DNA of 64,000 nt from Pseudotabrizicola sp051200875 (GTDB lineage: Bacteria; Pseudomonadota; Alphaproteobacteria; Rhodobacterales; Rhodobacteraceae), in the NCBI RefSeq assembly GCF_051200875.1, contig NZ_CP195191.1, positions 2,294,001 to 2,358,000 of the forward strand, written 5' to 3'. The notes under the pieces were generated by a model. It was not told the DNA's origin, made no database searches, and worked only from the letters and a program-made list of their open reading frames with translations. The position numbers and the translations under genes are program-made. The stretch's first letter is position 1. Every line of letters starts with the position of its first letter. Below, piece by piece: positions 9,890-19,182 of this stretch.

Positions 9890-9918
9890 TTGACAACTGA
9901 ATTTATTCCCGTCATTTT
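9890..9918 (+). promoter_or_regulatory. Candidate promoter of the xyl operon
   Basis: A consensus -35 TTGACA (9890-9895) is followed after 17 bases by CATTTT (9913-9918), a weak -10. The whole ROK-xylF gap (9770-9982) is AT-rich compared with its surroundings, and 'ATTTTTATTTTGACAACTG' overlapping the -35 could be part of a ROK operator. No clear palindrome was found by eye. Confidence 0.45.
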
Positions 9919-9982
9919 TTCACCCGTGCCGGCGAATCCGCCGGACAGGTCTACGCAGACCGCATCCATAGGGAGGATACCA

Positions 9983-11008
9983 ATGCGCAACGCAATCGTG
10001 CTCGCCGTCATCGCCGCGGCTGGCTTCTCCTCGGCAGCATTCGCCGAAGGCAAAAAAATTGGCGTGTCCTGGGCTCAGTTTCAGGAAGAGCGCTGGAAGA
10101 TCGACGAAGCGGCCATGAAGGGCGCCATCGAAGCTGCCGGCAACGAATACGTCTCGGCTGACGCTCAGGCTTCGGCTGAAAAGCAGCTGTCCGACATCGA
10201 CGCCCTGATCGCGCAAGGCGTGGACGCTCTGATCATCAACGCTTGGGACAAGGACGCCATCGGGCCGGCCATCGAAAAGGCCGCCGCAGAAGGTATCCCG
10301 GTCGTAGGCTATGACCGCCTGATCGAAGACAACCGCACCTTCTATCTGACCTTCGACAACGTCGGCGTGGGCCGCATCATCGCTGAATCGGTGTTCGCTG
10401 TCGCTCCGAAGGGCAACTACGCCATCATCAAGGGTGACCCAGGTGACCCGAACGTTGGCTTCCTGCGTCAGGGCATGGAAGAAGTGATCGGCGCTGCTGT
10501 TGCCTCTGGCGACATCGTGATCGTCGGCGAAGCGAACTCGGACGGCTGGAAGCCCGAGAACGCCCAGAAGAACATGGAACAGATCCTGACCGCCAACAAC
10601 AACGCCGTTGACGCCGTTCTGGCACAGAACGACGGTATGGCCGGTGGCGCTGCCGCCGCTCTGTCGGCTCAGGGCCTGAACGTTCCGCTGGGTGGTCAGG
10701 ACGGCGACCTTGCCGCCATCAACCGCGTGGCTCGTGGCACGCAGACCGTTTCGGTCTGGAAGAACGCACGTGACCTCGGCGCCAAGGCTGGCGAAATCGC
10801 TGGCTTGCTGGCCGACGGCAGCGCGCTTGACGCGATCCCGGGCGCTTCGAAGTTCTCGGGCGGCGAGAAGGGCGTTGAAATGAACGCAATCCTTCTGAAC
10901 CCGACCCCGATCACCAAGGACACCCTGAACCTTGCGATCGACGCTGGCCACATCTCGAAAGAGCAGGCTTGCGAAGGCGCAATGGCTGACGTGGCTGCTT
11001 GCCAATAA
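9983..11008 (+). CDS. xylF: D-xylose ABC transporter, periplasmic substrate-binding protein
   Basis: 341 aa. The start is set by a strong GGGAGGA site eight bases upstream and by the signal peptide MRNAIVLAVIAAAGFSSAAF-A. It is a type I periplasmic binding protein ('KKIGVSWAQFQEERWKIDEA', 'DALIAQGVDALIINAWDKD', 'VPLGGQDGD') closely matching XylF in length and motifs. It captures xylose in the periplasm for XylH/XylG. It is first in a xylF-xylH-xylG-xylB-xylA operon and is followed by a hairpin that probably keeps its mRNA more abundant than the downstream genes. Codon use is highly optimised, consistent with strong expression. Confidence 0.95.
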   Translation: MRNAIVLAVIAAAGFSSAAFAEGKKIGVSWAQFQEERWKIDEAAMKGAIEAAGNEYVSADAQASAEKQLSDIDALIAQGVDALIINAWDKDAIGPAIEKAAAEGIPVVGYDRLIEDNRTFYLTFDNVGVGRIIAESVFAVAPKGNYAIIKGDPGDPNVGFLRQGMEEVIGAAVASGDIVIVGEANSDGWKPENAQKNMEQILTANNNAVDAVLAQNDGMAGGAAAALSAQGLNVPLGGQDGDLAAINRVARGTQTVSVWKNARDLGAKAGEIAGLLADGSALDAIPGASKFSGGEKGVEMNAILLNPTPITKDTLNLAIDAGHISKEQACEGAMADVAACQ

Positions 11009-11021
11009 GGTCTTGAATACA

Positions 11022-11046
11022 GGCGCCGGGCCAATGGCCCGGCGCC
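11022..11046 (+). terminator. Intra-operon hairpin between xylF and xylH
   Basis: An 11-bp perfect stem (11022-11032 with 11036-11046) closes on an AAT loop 14 bases after the xylF stop. It lacks a T run. In sugar ABC operons such hairpins act as partial attenuators or 3'-stabilisers that give excess binding protein over permease; that role is inferred here. Confidence 0.75.
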
Positions 11047-11176
11047 AATTTATCAGTTGAATCTGGCCCCCGACGCTCTGTCCGGGCCACCTCGTTCCAT
11101 AAAGACCAGCCTGCACCCCCCCGAAGTTCTTGGGCCTTTGCAGCCATGGTCGCCCCTCTTGCTACATGGACGGCAA

Positions 11177-12568
11177 ATGACCAATCAAACAGATCACTCC
11201 CCGGCGCGGGGAACGGAAAGCGGGCCTGTCGGTCGCTTTCTGCGTGCCACCGAACTCGATCCCCGGCTTTTGGGCATGGTTGGCGCCTTGGCGCTGATCT
11301 GGCTGGCTTTTGAGGCTTATTCCACATTCGTCCTTGGCCGCCCTTCGATGCTTTTGGGGGCAAGTCAGGTCGAGGCGAACGGCTTCCTCACGCCGCGCAA
11401 CCTTTGGAACTTGTCGGTTCAAACGGCCTATATCGGGATCATGGCAACGGGGATGGTTCTGGTGATCGTCACCCGCAACATCGACCTGTCGGTTGGGTCG
11501 ATCATGGGCATGGTCGGCATGTATATGGGCCTTCTTCAGGTGGAATACCTGACCCCGGCCCTTGGTCTTGGCCATCCATCGATCTGGATCATTACCGCAC
11601 TCTTTGGCGTTGCCATGGGTGCGCTGATCGGGGCGTTTCAGGGCGCGATGATCGCTTTCCTCGGCATTCCGGCCTTTATCGTCACGCTGGGGGGCCTTCT
11701 GGTCTGGCGCGGCGCGGCCTTCCTTGTTGCTGGCGGTAAAACCATCGCCCCCCTGGATGAGCGCTTCTCGCTGATAGGCGGCGGTTCATTCGGCGCGCTT
11801 GGCCGCACCGGAAGCTGGATCTTCGCCGTCATCGCCTGCGTCTTTGTCGTCTGGATCTTCTTGAGCGGCCGCAAGGCGCGCAAACTGCACGACTTCCCGC
11901 TGCGCCCGGTCTGGGCCGAAACCTTCGTGATCGGCCTTATCTGTGCGATCATCCTCGGTGCAGCTGCCCTTGTGAACGCCTATATCTGGCCTCCAGGCAA
12001 TATCGCGAAATATTACACCAGCCTCGGTCAGGAAGTTCCTGCCTGTGCGCAACGTGGCGGCGATATCTTCAGTGACGTCTGCGCCAGCTTCTCGCATGGC
12101 TTTGCCTATCCGGTGCTGATCCTGATCGCTGTGGCGATCGGCATGACCATCCTGATGACCCGCACCCGCTTTGGCCGCTATGTGTTTGCCATTGGCGGCA
12201 ACCCCGAGGCAGCCACCCTGTCCGGGATCAACACCCGCATCATGACAGTGAAAATTTTCACCTTGATGGGCGGGCTTGCCGGTATCGCAGCCATCATCGG
12301 CGCGGCCCGTCAGAACAGTGCGACAAACGCAATGGGCAACCTTGACGAACTCTACGTCATCGCGGCGGCCGTTGTCGGCGGTACCTCTCTGGCAGGCGGT
12401 GTGGGCACGATTTACGGCGCCATCATCGGCGCTTTGATCCTGACTTCGCTGCAAACCGGCATGGTTCTGATCGGCTTCGGCGACGGCTCGTACCAGCGTA
12501 TCGTGATCGGTATCGCTCTCGTACTCGCTGTCTATCTCGACATTCTTTATCGCAAGCGCATTAAGTAA
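11177..12568 (+). CDS. xylH: D-xylose ABC transporter permease
   Basis: 463 aa from the ATG at 11177 (MTNQTDHSPARGTESG); the frame is open further upstream but that part is not membrane-like and lies in the post-xylF leader. It is a polytopic inner-membrane permease with about ten or more hydrophobic helices, and carries family motifs 'GMVLVIVTRNIDLSVGSIMG', 'GIPAFIVTLGGLLVWRGAAF' and 'AAAVVGGTSLAGGVGTIYGA'. A hydrophilic insertion around residues 225-315 is typical of the xylose subgroup. It pairs with XylF and XylG. No strong ribosome-binding site is visible at this start, so translation may be modest or begin at a nearby codon. Confidence 0.93.
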   Translation: MTNQTDHSPARGTESGPVGRFLRATELDPRLLGMVGALALIWLAFEAYSTFVLGRPSMLLGASQVEANGFLTPRNLWNLSVQTAYIGIMATGMVLVIVTRNIDLSVGSIMGMVGMYMGLLQVEYLTPALGLGHPSIWIITALFGVAMGALIGAFQGAMIAFLGIPAFIVTLGGLLVWRGAAFLVAGGKTIAPLDERFSLIGGGSFGALGRTGSWIFAVIACVFVVWIFLSGRKARKLHDFPLRPVWAETFVIGLICAIILGAAALVNAYIWPPGNIAKYYTSLGQEVPACAQRGGDIFSDVCASFSHGFAYPVLILIAVAIGMTILMTRTRFGRYVFAIGGNPEAATLSGINTRIMTVKIFTLMGGLAGIAAIIGAARQNSATNAMGNLDELYVIAAAVVGGTSLAGGVGTIYGAIIGALILTSLQTGMVLIGFGDGSYQRIVIGIALVLAVYLDILYRKRIK

Positions 12569-12583
12569 GGAGGAGGGAGAACC

Positions 12584-13348
12584 ATGGGAAATCCGAACAC
12601 AGGCACCCCTCTGGTCGAGTTGCGTGACATCTCGATCGCCTTCGGGGGCATCAAGGCCGTCGACCACGTCACGGTCGACCTGTACCCCGGCGAAGTCGTA
12701 GGCCTTCTGGGCCACAACGGCGCGGGCAAATCCACGCTGATCAAGTGCCTCTCGGGCGCTTACCAGAAGGACGCAGGTCAGATCCTGATCAACGGCGAAG
12801 AAGTCACCATCGAAAACCCGCGGGATGCGCGAAAATACAACATCGAGACGATCTACCAGACGCTTGCTTTGGCAGACAACCTCGACGCCGCTTCGAACCT
12901 GTTTCTGGGCCGCGAACTTGTTGGCGCCGGCGGCTTGCTGGACGATGCAAGGATGGAGGCCGAGACCCGCAAGATCATGGGCCGCCTGAACCCGAACTTC
13001 CGCAAGTTCAACGTTCCGGTTTCGGCCCTGTCAGGTGGTCAGCGCCAATCGGTCGCCATTGCCCGCGCCGTCTATTTCAATGCCAAGATCCTGATCATGG
13101 ACGAACCAACTGCCGCCCTCGGCCCGCACGAGACGCAGATGGTTGCCGAACTGATCGCGGAACTGAAGGCCCAAGGGCTTGGCATCTTCCTGATCGAGCA
13201 TGACATCCATGCCGTTATGGAGCTGTGCGATCGCGCGGTGATCATGAAGAACGGCCAGAATATCGGCTGCGTCAACGTGAACGAAGTCACCGATGACGAC
13301 ATCCTTGGCATGATTATTGCGGGCAAAAAGCCGCCACAGGCCTACTGA
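12584..13348 (+). CDS. xylG: D-xylose ABC transporter ATP-binding protein (single-domain form)
   Basis: 254 aa, with a strong AAGGAGGAGG ribosome-binding site. It has Walker A GHNGAGKST (residues 43-51), signature LSGGQ (149-153), Walker B ILIMDEPTA (from 169) and the switch His in 'LIEHD'. It holds one ATPase domain, whereas XylG of Escherichia coli has two fused in tandem, so this transporter presumably uses a homodimer. It lies 15 bases after xylH and overlaps xylB by one base (TGATG). It powers xylose import through XylH. Confidence 0.93.
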   Translation: MGNPNTGTPLVELRDISIAFGGIKAVDHVTVDLYPGEVVGLLGHNGAGKSTLIKCLSGAYQKDAGQILINGEEVTIENPRDARKYNIETIYQTLALADNLDAASNLFLGRELVGAGGLLDDARMEAETRKIMGRLNPNFRKFNVPVSALSGGQRQSVAIARAVYFNAKILIMDEPTAALGPHETQMVAELIAELKAQGLGIFLIEHDIHAVMELCDRAVIMKNGQNIGCVNVNEVTDDDILGMIIAGKKPPQAY

Positions 13349-14784
13349 TGTATATCGGACTTGATCTGGGCACATCCGGCTTGAAGGGCGTGCTTATGAC
13401 AGACGCGCAGGAGGTGGTGGCTGAAGCCACCGCCCCCTTGACCGTTTCACGCCCGGCTGAAGGCCACAGCGAACAGGCCCCGGCAGACTGGATTGCCGCG
13501 GCCGAGACCGTCTTTGACAGGCTTTCCGCCCACGGACTTGGCAAGGTCCGCGCCATCGGCCTTTCCGGTCATATGCATGGGGCAACCCTGCTCGACAACC
13601 GGGATCAGGTGCTGCGTCCTTGCATCCTGTGGAATGACACCCGCAGCCACGAAGAGGCCGCCATTCTGGATGGCGACCCGATGTTCCGCCGCCTGACCGG
13701 AAACATCGTCTTTCCGGGCTTTACAGCCCCAAAACTGATGTGGGTGGCGAGCCACGAACCGGCCATCCGCGAAAAGGTGGCCAAGATCCTTTTGCCGAAG
13801 GATTACCTTCGCCTTTGGCTGATCGGCGACCATGTTGGCGAGATGTCCGATGCGGCTGGCACAAGCTGGCTTGATACCGGGGCGCGCGACTGGTCAGACG
13901 ATCTGCTTTCTGCGACCGGACTTGACCGCAGCCACATGCCACGCCTTGTCGAGGGATCGGAAGTGTCTGGCACCTTGCGGCCAGAACTGGCTTCACGCTG
14001 GGGCTTGCCAAGGGACGTGGTCGTGGCCGGAGGCGGCGGCGACAACGCGGCTTCGGGCGTTGGCGTGGGCGTTGTGCGCGCGGGTGAGGCATTTGTCAGC
14101 CTTGGCACCTCGGGCGTGCTGTTTGCAGCCAATGACGGCTATCAGCCGGATGCCGATACCGCCGTGCACACCTTCTGTCATGCCCTGCCGAACACATGGC
14201 ACCAGATGGGGGTGATCCTTGCCTGCACCGATGCGCTGAACTGGTTTGCCGGTCTGGCCGGAAGCGATGCGGCCAGCCTAACCAAAGAGCTTGGTCCGCT
14301 GCGGGCTCCGGGCAAGACGCAGTTCTTGCCCTATCTGGGCGGCGAACGTACGCCCTTGAATTCGGCCAACATTCGCGGGGCTTTCCTTGGCCTTGAACAT
14401 GCAACCGACCGCGCAGCCGCGACCCGTGCTGTGCTGGAAGGCGTGACCTTTGCCTTCCGTGATTGTCGCGATGCGCTTGCCGCCACGGGAACGCGGTTGG
14501 AAAACCTGCTGGCCGTTGGGGGCGGTTCAAAATCGGACTATTGGCTGAAAGCCATCGCCACCGCACTGGATTGCCCGGTTCTGGTGCCTGTATCGGGCGA
14601 TTTCGGTGGGGCTTTCGGTGCGGCCCGGCTTGCCATGATGGCTGCCACCGGGGCCGGAGCGGAAATCGCCACGCTGCCCAAGATCGAGCGCGAAATCGCG
14701 CCCGACGCCTCTCTGAAAGACGCCTTCGATGCGGGCCATGCCCGCCATGTTGCTGCAAGAAACGCTATTGGATCTCTGTCATGA
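13348..14784 (+). CDS. xylB: Xylulokinase
   Basis: 478 aa FGGY-family kinase that phosphorylates D-xylulose to xylulose 5-phosphate. It opens with the phosphate-1 loop 'YIGLDLGTSGLKG'; 'GLSGHMHGATLLD' and 'LWNDTRSHEEA' carry the xylulokinase substrate-site signature. 'VSLGTSGVLF' and 'LAVGGGSKSDYW' match the FGGY nucleotide-binding segments. Length is normal for the family. It is joined to xylG by TGATG and to xylA by ATGA, so the whole block is translationally coupled. Confidence 0.95.
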   Translation: MYIGLDLGTSGLKGVLMTDAQEVVAEATAPLTVSRPAEGHSEQAPADWIAAAETVFDRLSAHGLGKVRAIGLSGHMHGATLLDNRDQVLRPCILWNDTRSHEEAAILDGDPMFRRLTGNIVFPGFTAPKLMWVASHEPAIREKVAKILLPKDYLRLWLIGDHVGEMSDAAGTSWLDTGARDWSDDLLSATGLDRSHMPRLVEGSEVSGTLRPELASRWGLPRDVVVAGGGGDNAASGVGVGVVRAGEAFVSLGTSGVLFAANDGYQPDADTAVHTFCHALPNTWHQMGVILACTDALNWFAGLAGSDAASLTKELGPLRAPGKTQFLPYLGGERTPLNSANIRGAFLGLEHATDRAAATRAVLEGVTFAFRDCRDALAATGTRLENLLAVGGGSKSDYWLKAIATALDCPVLVPVSGDFGGAFGAARLAMMAATGAGAEIATLPKIEREIAPDASLKDAFDAGHARHVAARNAIGSLS

Positions 14785-16082
14785 CCGACTTTTTCAAGAA
14801 TATCCCGGCCATCACCTATCAAGGCCCGAACGCCACCAGCGAATTCGCCTTCCGTCACTACAACCCCGATGAGGTTGTCATGGGCAAGCGCATGGAGGAC
14901 CATATGCGCTTTGCGGTTGCCTATTGGCACAGCTTTGCCTGGCCGGGCGGCGACCCCTTTGGTGGCCAGACCTTCGAACGCCCATGGTTCGGCGACAGCA
15001 TGGCCTTGGCCAGGCTGAAGGCCGACGTGGCCTTTGAGATGTTCGATATTCTTGGCCAGCCCTATTACTGCTTCCACGATGCCGACGCCCGCCCCGAGGG
15101 TGCGACCTTTGCAGAAAGCTTGCGGAACCTGAACGAGATCGTCGACTACCTTGCCGAAAAGCAAACCCAGCACAAAGCGAAGCTTCTGTGGGGCACGTCG
15201 AACCTGTTTTCGCACCGTCGCTGGATGTCGGGCGCAGCCACCAACCCCGATCCGGATGTCTATGCCTATGCCGCAGCGACCGTGAAGGCAAACATGGACG
15301 CCACGATGAAGCTGGGCGGCCAGAACTACGTTCTTTGGGGCGGTCGTGAGGGCTATGAAACCCTCCTGAACACCGACCTCAAGGCCGAGCGCGAACATGC
15401 GGGCCGCTTCCTGCAACAGGTTGTCGAATACAAGTACAAGATCGGCTTCACGGGCACGATCCTGATCGAACCCAAACCGCAAGAGCCGTCAAAGCACCAG
15501 TATGATTATGACGTGGCCACGGTTTACGGCTTCCTCAAGGATTTCGGTCTGGAAAAGGAAGTAAAAACCAACATCGAACAGGGGCACGCGATCCTTGCCG
15601 GCCATTCCTTCGAGCATGAGATCGCAACGGCCGCAGCCTTGGGCATCTTTGGCTCGATCGACATGAACCGGAACGACTACCAGTCGGGCTGGGACACGGA
15701 CCAGTTCCCGAACAACCACGCGGAAAAGGCTGTGGCCTTCTACGAAATCATTCGCGCTGGTGGCTATACCACGGGTGGCACCAACTTTGACGCAAAGATC
15801 CGCCGTCAGTCGCTGGACCCGGAAGATCTGATCCTTGCCCATGTCGGTGGCATGGACACCTGCGCCCGCGCCTTCAAGGCGGCTGCGGCCCTGTATGAAT
15901 CAGGCGAGATGGAAGCAGCCCGGACCGAGCGTTACGCCGGGTGGTCTTCTGCTGCGGCGCAAGCCATGTTGCAGGGATCTTTGGAAGATGCTGCCGCACG
16001 CGTGATCTCGGAAAATCTGGAACCGCAGCCGCGGTCGGGCCGTCAGGAACGGCTGGAAAACATGTGGAACAAGTACGTCTGA
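14781..16082 (+). CDS. xylA: Xylose isomerase
   Basis: 433 aa; converts D-xylose to D-xylulose in the cytoplasm. The start ATG overlaps the xylB stop (ATGA). The catalytic region 'YYCFHDADARPEG' carries the ring-opening His near residue 99, and 'ILIEPKPQEPSKHQYD' contains the metal-binding Glu and the catalytic Lys. 'EQGHAILAGHSFEHE' and 'GSIDMNRNDYQSGWDTDQFP' supply further metal ligands. Length and motifs fit class II isomerases. It ends the xyl operon and is followed by a terminator. Confidence 0.96.
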   Translation: MTDFFKNIPAITYQGPNATSEFAFRHYNPDEVVMGKRMEDHMRFAVAYWHSFAWPGGDPFGGQTFERPWFGDSMALARLKADVAFEMFDILGQPYYCFHDADARPEGATFAESLRNLNEIVDYLAEKQTQHKAKLLWGTSNLFSHRRWMSGAATNPDPDVYAYAAATVKANMDATMKLGGQNYVLWGGREGYETLLNTDLKAEREHAGRFLQQVVEYKYKIGFTGTILIEPKPQEPSKHQYDYDVATVYGFLKDFGLEKEVKTNIEQGHAILAGHSFEHEIATAAALGIFGSIDMNRNDYQSGWDTDQFPNNHAEKAVAFYEIIRAGGYTTGGTNFDAKIRRQSLDPEDLILAHVGGMDTCARAFKAAAALYESGEMEAARTERYAGWSSAAAQAMLQGSLEDAAARVISENLEPQPRSGRQERLENMWNKYV

Positions 16083-16160
16083 TCCAGGCTGCCCACAGGA
16101 TTGGGGCGGGTGAATCGCCCCTGTCTTTCGGCCCAAAGTCGACGGCTTGGAAAAGACAAA

Positions 16161-16186
16161 GTCGGGCGGGGGAAACCCCGCCCGAC
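16161..16186. terminator. Terminator after xylA
   Basis: An 11-bp perfect GC stem (16161-16171 with 16176-16186) closes on a GAAA loop and is followed by TGCATTTAAG. It lies 80 bases after xylA and 60 bases before the stop of the convergent yihY-like gene, so it may serve both. Confidence 0.85.
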
Positions 16187-16246
16187 TGCATTTAAGGCAG
16201 CGGTTTCGGCGTGAGTGTTAAGAAACACTGAAAATGAAACGGTAAG

Positions 16247-17131
16247 TCACTGATTTTGCTGAGCACGCGCGGCATCCCTGCGAGAGACAAACTGCCCCGG
16301 CCGCGCCCGCTCGGTCAGCTCGGCATTGAACGCCCCGCCCAAAAGGACCGCCCAGACCGAGAGGTAAAGCCACATCATCAAAGCCGCAACGGCGCCGATG
16401 GTGCCATAGACCCGGTTATAGCTGTCGAAATTGGCGAGATAGGTCGAAAAGGCTAGGCTGACGATGGCCCAAGAGACCGTGGCCACAATGACCCCCGTCA
16501 AGACATGCGGCACCACACCCTTCATCGGACGGCGCGGGCCAAGCCGATACAGGATGGCAAGGCAGGAAAGCACCAGAAAGAACATCGCCATCCGCGGCAA
16601 GATCGCCAAGAACCATTCCCCGACGATGCCAAGTTCAACCCATTCCAGAATGATCGGAACAGCGATTGAGGTGGTGAACCCTGCGAACAGGGCGAGGATC
16701 AAGGCGAAGGTCACCATGAAGTCCGAGAACAGGCCCCAGAAAAATGGGCGCGGATCGGCTCGATGGACGAATTCCAGCCCGCTGATCAGCGCCGACACCC
16801 CTGCGCGCGCCGAATAGAGCGCGACCACGATTGACGCAGCCGTTGCCCAACCCAGCGTGGCGCGCCGGGCGGAAAGCAAGGTCATCACCTGATCGTTGAT
16901 CAGGCTCCACGCCGTATCCGGCAACCATGCGCGCGAAACTTCCAGATACCCACTGATAACCGCTGGGTCTGAAACCAGGCTCCAGATGGCGACACAGGCA
17001 GCAAGACCGGGAAAGACCGCGAACATGGCATAAAATGCCACTCCCGCAGCGATAAGCCCGAAGTGCCCGGCGCCGATCCGTCCCCAGACCGCCTTCAGGA
17101 ACAGCCACATTTCTTGCGTCATCGCCATCAT
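16247..17131 (-). CDS. YihY/BrkB-family inner-membrane protein
   Basis: About 294 aa from the ATG at 17131; an in-frame ATG at 17179 would add 16 residues and cannot be excluded. It has around six transmembrane helices with family motifs 'FGLIAAGVAFYAMFAVFPGL' and 'RVYGTIGAVAALMMWLYLSV', and ends in a basic hydrophilic tail. The family was once annotated as ribonuclease BN, which is wrong; its role is not established. It is transcribed alone, convergent with the xyl operon and divergent from the aldo/keto reductase gene. Confidence 0.85.
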   Translation of the reverse strand: MMAMTQEMWLFLKAVWGRIGAGHFGLIAAGVAFYAMFAVFPGLAACVAIWSLVSDPAVISGYLEVSRAWLPDTAWSLINDQVMTLLSARRATLGWATAASIVVALYSARAGVSALISGLEFVHRADPRPFFWGLFSDFMVTFALILALFAGFTTSIAVPIILEWVELGIVGEWFLAILPRMAMFFLVLSCLAILYRLGPRRPMKGVVPHVLTGVIVATVSWAIVSLAFSTYLANFDSYNRVYGTIGAVAALMMWLYLSVWAVLLGGAFNAELTERARPGQFVSRRDAARAQQNQ

Positions 17132-17217
17132 GTGCCCAATGTGGACGACCTTTTCCCGGTCTGCAACTTGCCCTCGCACGTTCAGAGTGGAATGGTGTCG
17201 CCAAACAGGAGATTGCC

Positions 17218-18246
17218 ATGCCCTATACCCCTGCCGCAGACCGCTATTCGAAGATGATCTATCGTCGCTGTGGAAATTCAGGCCTGAAGCTGCCGGCCAT
17301 CAGCCTTGGGCTGTGGCACAACTTCGGCCATGACACGCCCCACCGACTAAAGGGAGAAATCTGTCGCACGGCCTTTGACCACGGGATTACCCATTTCGAT
17401 CTGGCAAACAACTACGGCCCGCCGCCCGGCAGCGCCGAAGAAGCCTTTGGCGAGATCTTGAAAACGGACTTCGCAGGGCATCGGGACGAACTGATCATCA
17501 GTTCCAAAGCGGGATATCTGATGTGGGAAGGCCCCTATGGCGAATGGGGCAGCCGGAAATACCTGATCGCGTCTTGCGACCAAAGCCTGAAGCGGATGGG
17601 TCTCGATTACGTCGATATTTTCTATTCGCATCGGTTTGACCCCGATACGCCGCTGGAAGAAACCATGCTAGCGCTTGACCACATCGTCCGCTCGGGTCGG
17701 GCGCTTTACATCGGGCTTTCCAGCTATAACAGCCAGCGCACGCGCGAGGCTGTGGCGATCTTGAAAGAGCTGGGCACCCCCTGCCTGATCCACCAACCGA
17801 GTTACAACATTCTGAACCGCTGGGTGGAAAAGGACGGACTGAAAGAGACGCTGAAGGAGCTGGGTGTAGGATCTATTGCCTTTACGCCTTTGGCCCAAGG
17901 TATCCTGACAAAGAAATATCTGAACGGCCTTCCAGAAGGCAGCAGAGCCACTCAGGGAAAAAGCCTGAACCCCGCGACAATCACTCCGCGGGCTCTTCAA
18001 AGCGTCCGCGACCTGAATGCAATTGCCGAGCGCCGGGGCCAGACCTTGGCGCAGATGGCCTTAGCTTGGGTTCTGCGCGACGGCGGAATTACGACGGCCT
18101 TGATTGGCGCCTCAAAGCCTGAACAAGTCATCGACTGTGCGGGAGCAATCGGAAATCTTGACTTCACAGCCGAAGAATTGGCCGAAATCGACCGCGTTTC
18201 TTCCGAAGAAGATGTGAACCTTTGGGCACGGTCCTCAGCGGAGTAA
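17218..18246 (+). CDS. yghZ: Aldo/keto reductase, L-glyceraldehyde 3-phosphate reductase type
   Basis: 342 aa NADPH-dependent reductase of the YghZ/Gpr subgroup. The catalytic tetrad is visible: Asp and Tyr in 'HFDLANNYGPPPGSAEEAFG', Lys in 'LIISSKAGY' and His in 'DIFYSHRFDP'. 'ALIGASKPEQV' near the C-terminus is the cofactor-phosphate site. Family members detoxify L-glyceraldehyde 3-phosphate and methylglyoxal. It is monocistronic, starting about 90 bases from the divergent yihY-like gene; nothing ties it to the xylose genes beyond proximity. Confidence 0.9.
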   Translation: MPYTPAADRYSKMIYRRCGNSGLKLPAISLGLWHNFGHDTPHRLKGEICRTAFDHGITHFDLANNYGPPPGSAEEAFGEILKTDFAGHRDELIISSKAGYLMWEGPYGEWGSRKYLIASCDQSLKRMGLDYVDIFYSHRFDPDTPLEETMLALDHIVRSGRALYIGLSSYNSQRTREAVAILKELGTPCLIHQPSYNILNRWVEKDGLKETLKELGVGSIAFTPLAQGILTKKYLNGLPEGSRATQGKSLNPATITPRALQSVRDLNAIAERRGQTLAQMALAWVLRDGGITTALIGASKPEQVIDCAGAIGNLDFTAEELAEIDRVSSEEDVNLWARSSAE

Positions 18247-18264
18247 TCGCTAAAATCCACAGCT

Positions 18265-18279
18265 TTAAATCTCTGTTCA
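18265..18279 (+). promoter_or_regulatory. Possible CtrA-type box upstream of motB
   Basis: TTAA-N7-TTCA, one mismatch from the CtrA consensus TTAA-N7-TTAA, 48 bases before the motB start. A similar site precedes flgE. CtrA controls flagellar genes in many Rhodobacterales. The motif is short, so chance is possible. Confidence 0.35.
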
Positions 18280-18326
18280 CCTGCATCCCGTAAACCGGGA
18301 TGTGGGTGTAAGAGATGGGTGTGTGG

Positions 18327-19163
18327 ATGGCAGGGCAGTCAAATGCCGCGCCAGTCATCATCAAACGGAAAAAGAATATCGTAAGCGGTGGGCACCACGG
18401 TGGGGCGTGGAAAGTGGCCTATGCTGACTTTGTGACCGCTATGATGGCGTTTTTTCTGTTGATGTGGCTGTTGAACGCGACGACCGAAAAACAGCGTAAA
18501 GGATTGGCGGATTATTTCAGCCCATCCGTACCGATTTCCCGCACCTCTGGCGGGGGTGACGGTGCCTTTGGGGGGGATTCCATCCTATCTGAGCAAAGCC
18601 TGCTGCGGAACGGAACCGGCGCCTCTGCCCAATTCCCTGCACAGGATAACAAAGCTTCGGGGACCGAGAGCGAAGCCTCTGACAGGGGGAAGCAAGAAGA
18701 ACTTTTGGCCGAGGTCGAGAAGCAGTTGCTGGCGCGGTCGGGCGAAAGCACGGATTTGCATCGCCTGCTGCAGCACGTCGTAACGCGCGTCACAGATGAG
18801 GGGCTGGTGATTGAGTTGTTCGATTTGCCTGATGCACCGCTTTTCCGCCGTGACACGCCTACGGCGACCGCTGTTCTGGAGCAACTGGCTACGGTGCTTG
18901 CCGACGTTCTGAAGGCGACCGAGAACTCTCTGGCGGTGAATGGATATACGCGCAGCTATCCCATTGTTATGATTGAAAATCCAATGTGGAACTTATCCTC
19001 TGAACGGGCCCAGGCCCTGCGCCGTCTGATAGAGAATAAAGGGGCGCGGGAAGACAGGTTTGCTCGCATAACCGGACATGCTGATCGCGTTCCCGTCGCT
19101 GCGAACGAAACGGCCTCTCGGAACAATCGACTGGAGTTGATCTTGCTACGCACCAGCCGCTGA
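18327..19163 (+). CDS. motB: Flagellar motor stator protein MotB
   Basis: 278 aa from the ATG at 18327 (MAGQSNAAPVIIKRKKN); an ATG four codons upstream is possible. The N-terminal motif 'GGAWKVAYADFVTAMMAFFL' contains the single membrane helix with the proton-carrying Asp (in YADF). The C-terminal half is an OmpA-like peptidoglycan-binding domain ending 'RITGHADRVPVAANETASRN'. MotB anchors the stator to the wall and needs MotA, which is not in this window. It is followed 93 bases later by flgE and probably shares its regulation. Confidence 0.92.
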   Translation: MAGQSNAAPVIIKRKKNIVSGGHHGGAWKVAYADFVTAMMAFFLLMWLLNATTEKQRKGLADYFSPSVPISRTSGGGDGAFGGDSILSEQSLLRNGTGASAQFPAQDNKASGTESEASDRGKQEELLAEVEKQLLARSGESTDLHRLLQHVVTRVTDEGLVIELFDLPDAPLFRRDTPTATAVLEQLATVLADVLKATENSLAVNGYTRSYPIVMIENPMWNLSSERAQALRRLIENKGAREDRFARITGHADRVPVAANETASRNNRLELILLRTSR

Positions 19164-19182
19164 AAAATTCAAATTGTCTCTG

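Noticed and set aside
9920..11116. Minus-strand open frame opposite xylF
   Set aside because: xylF is unambiguous with signal peptide and ribosome-binding site; the antisense frame is a shadow.
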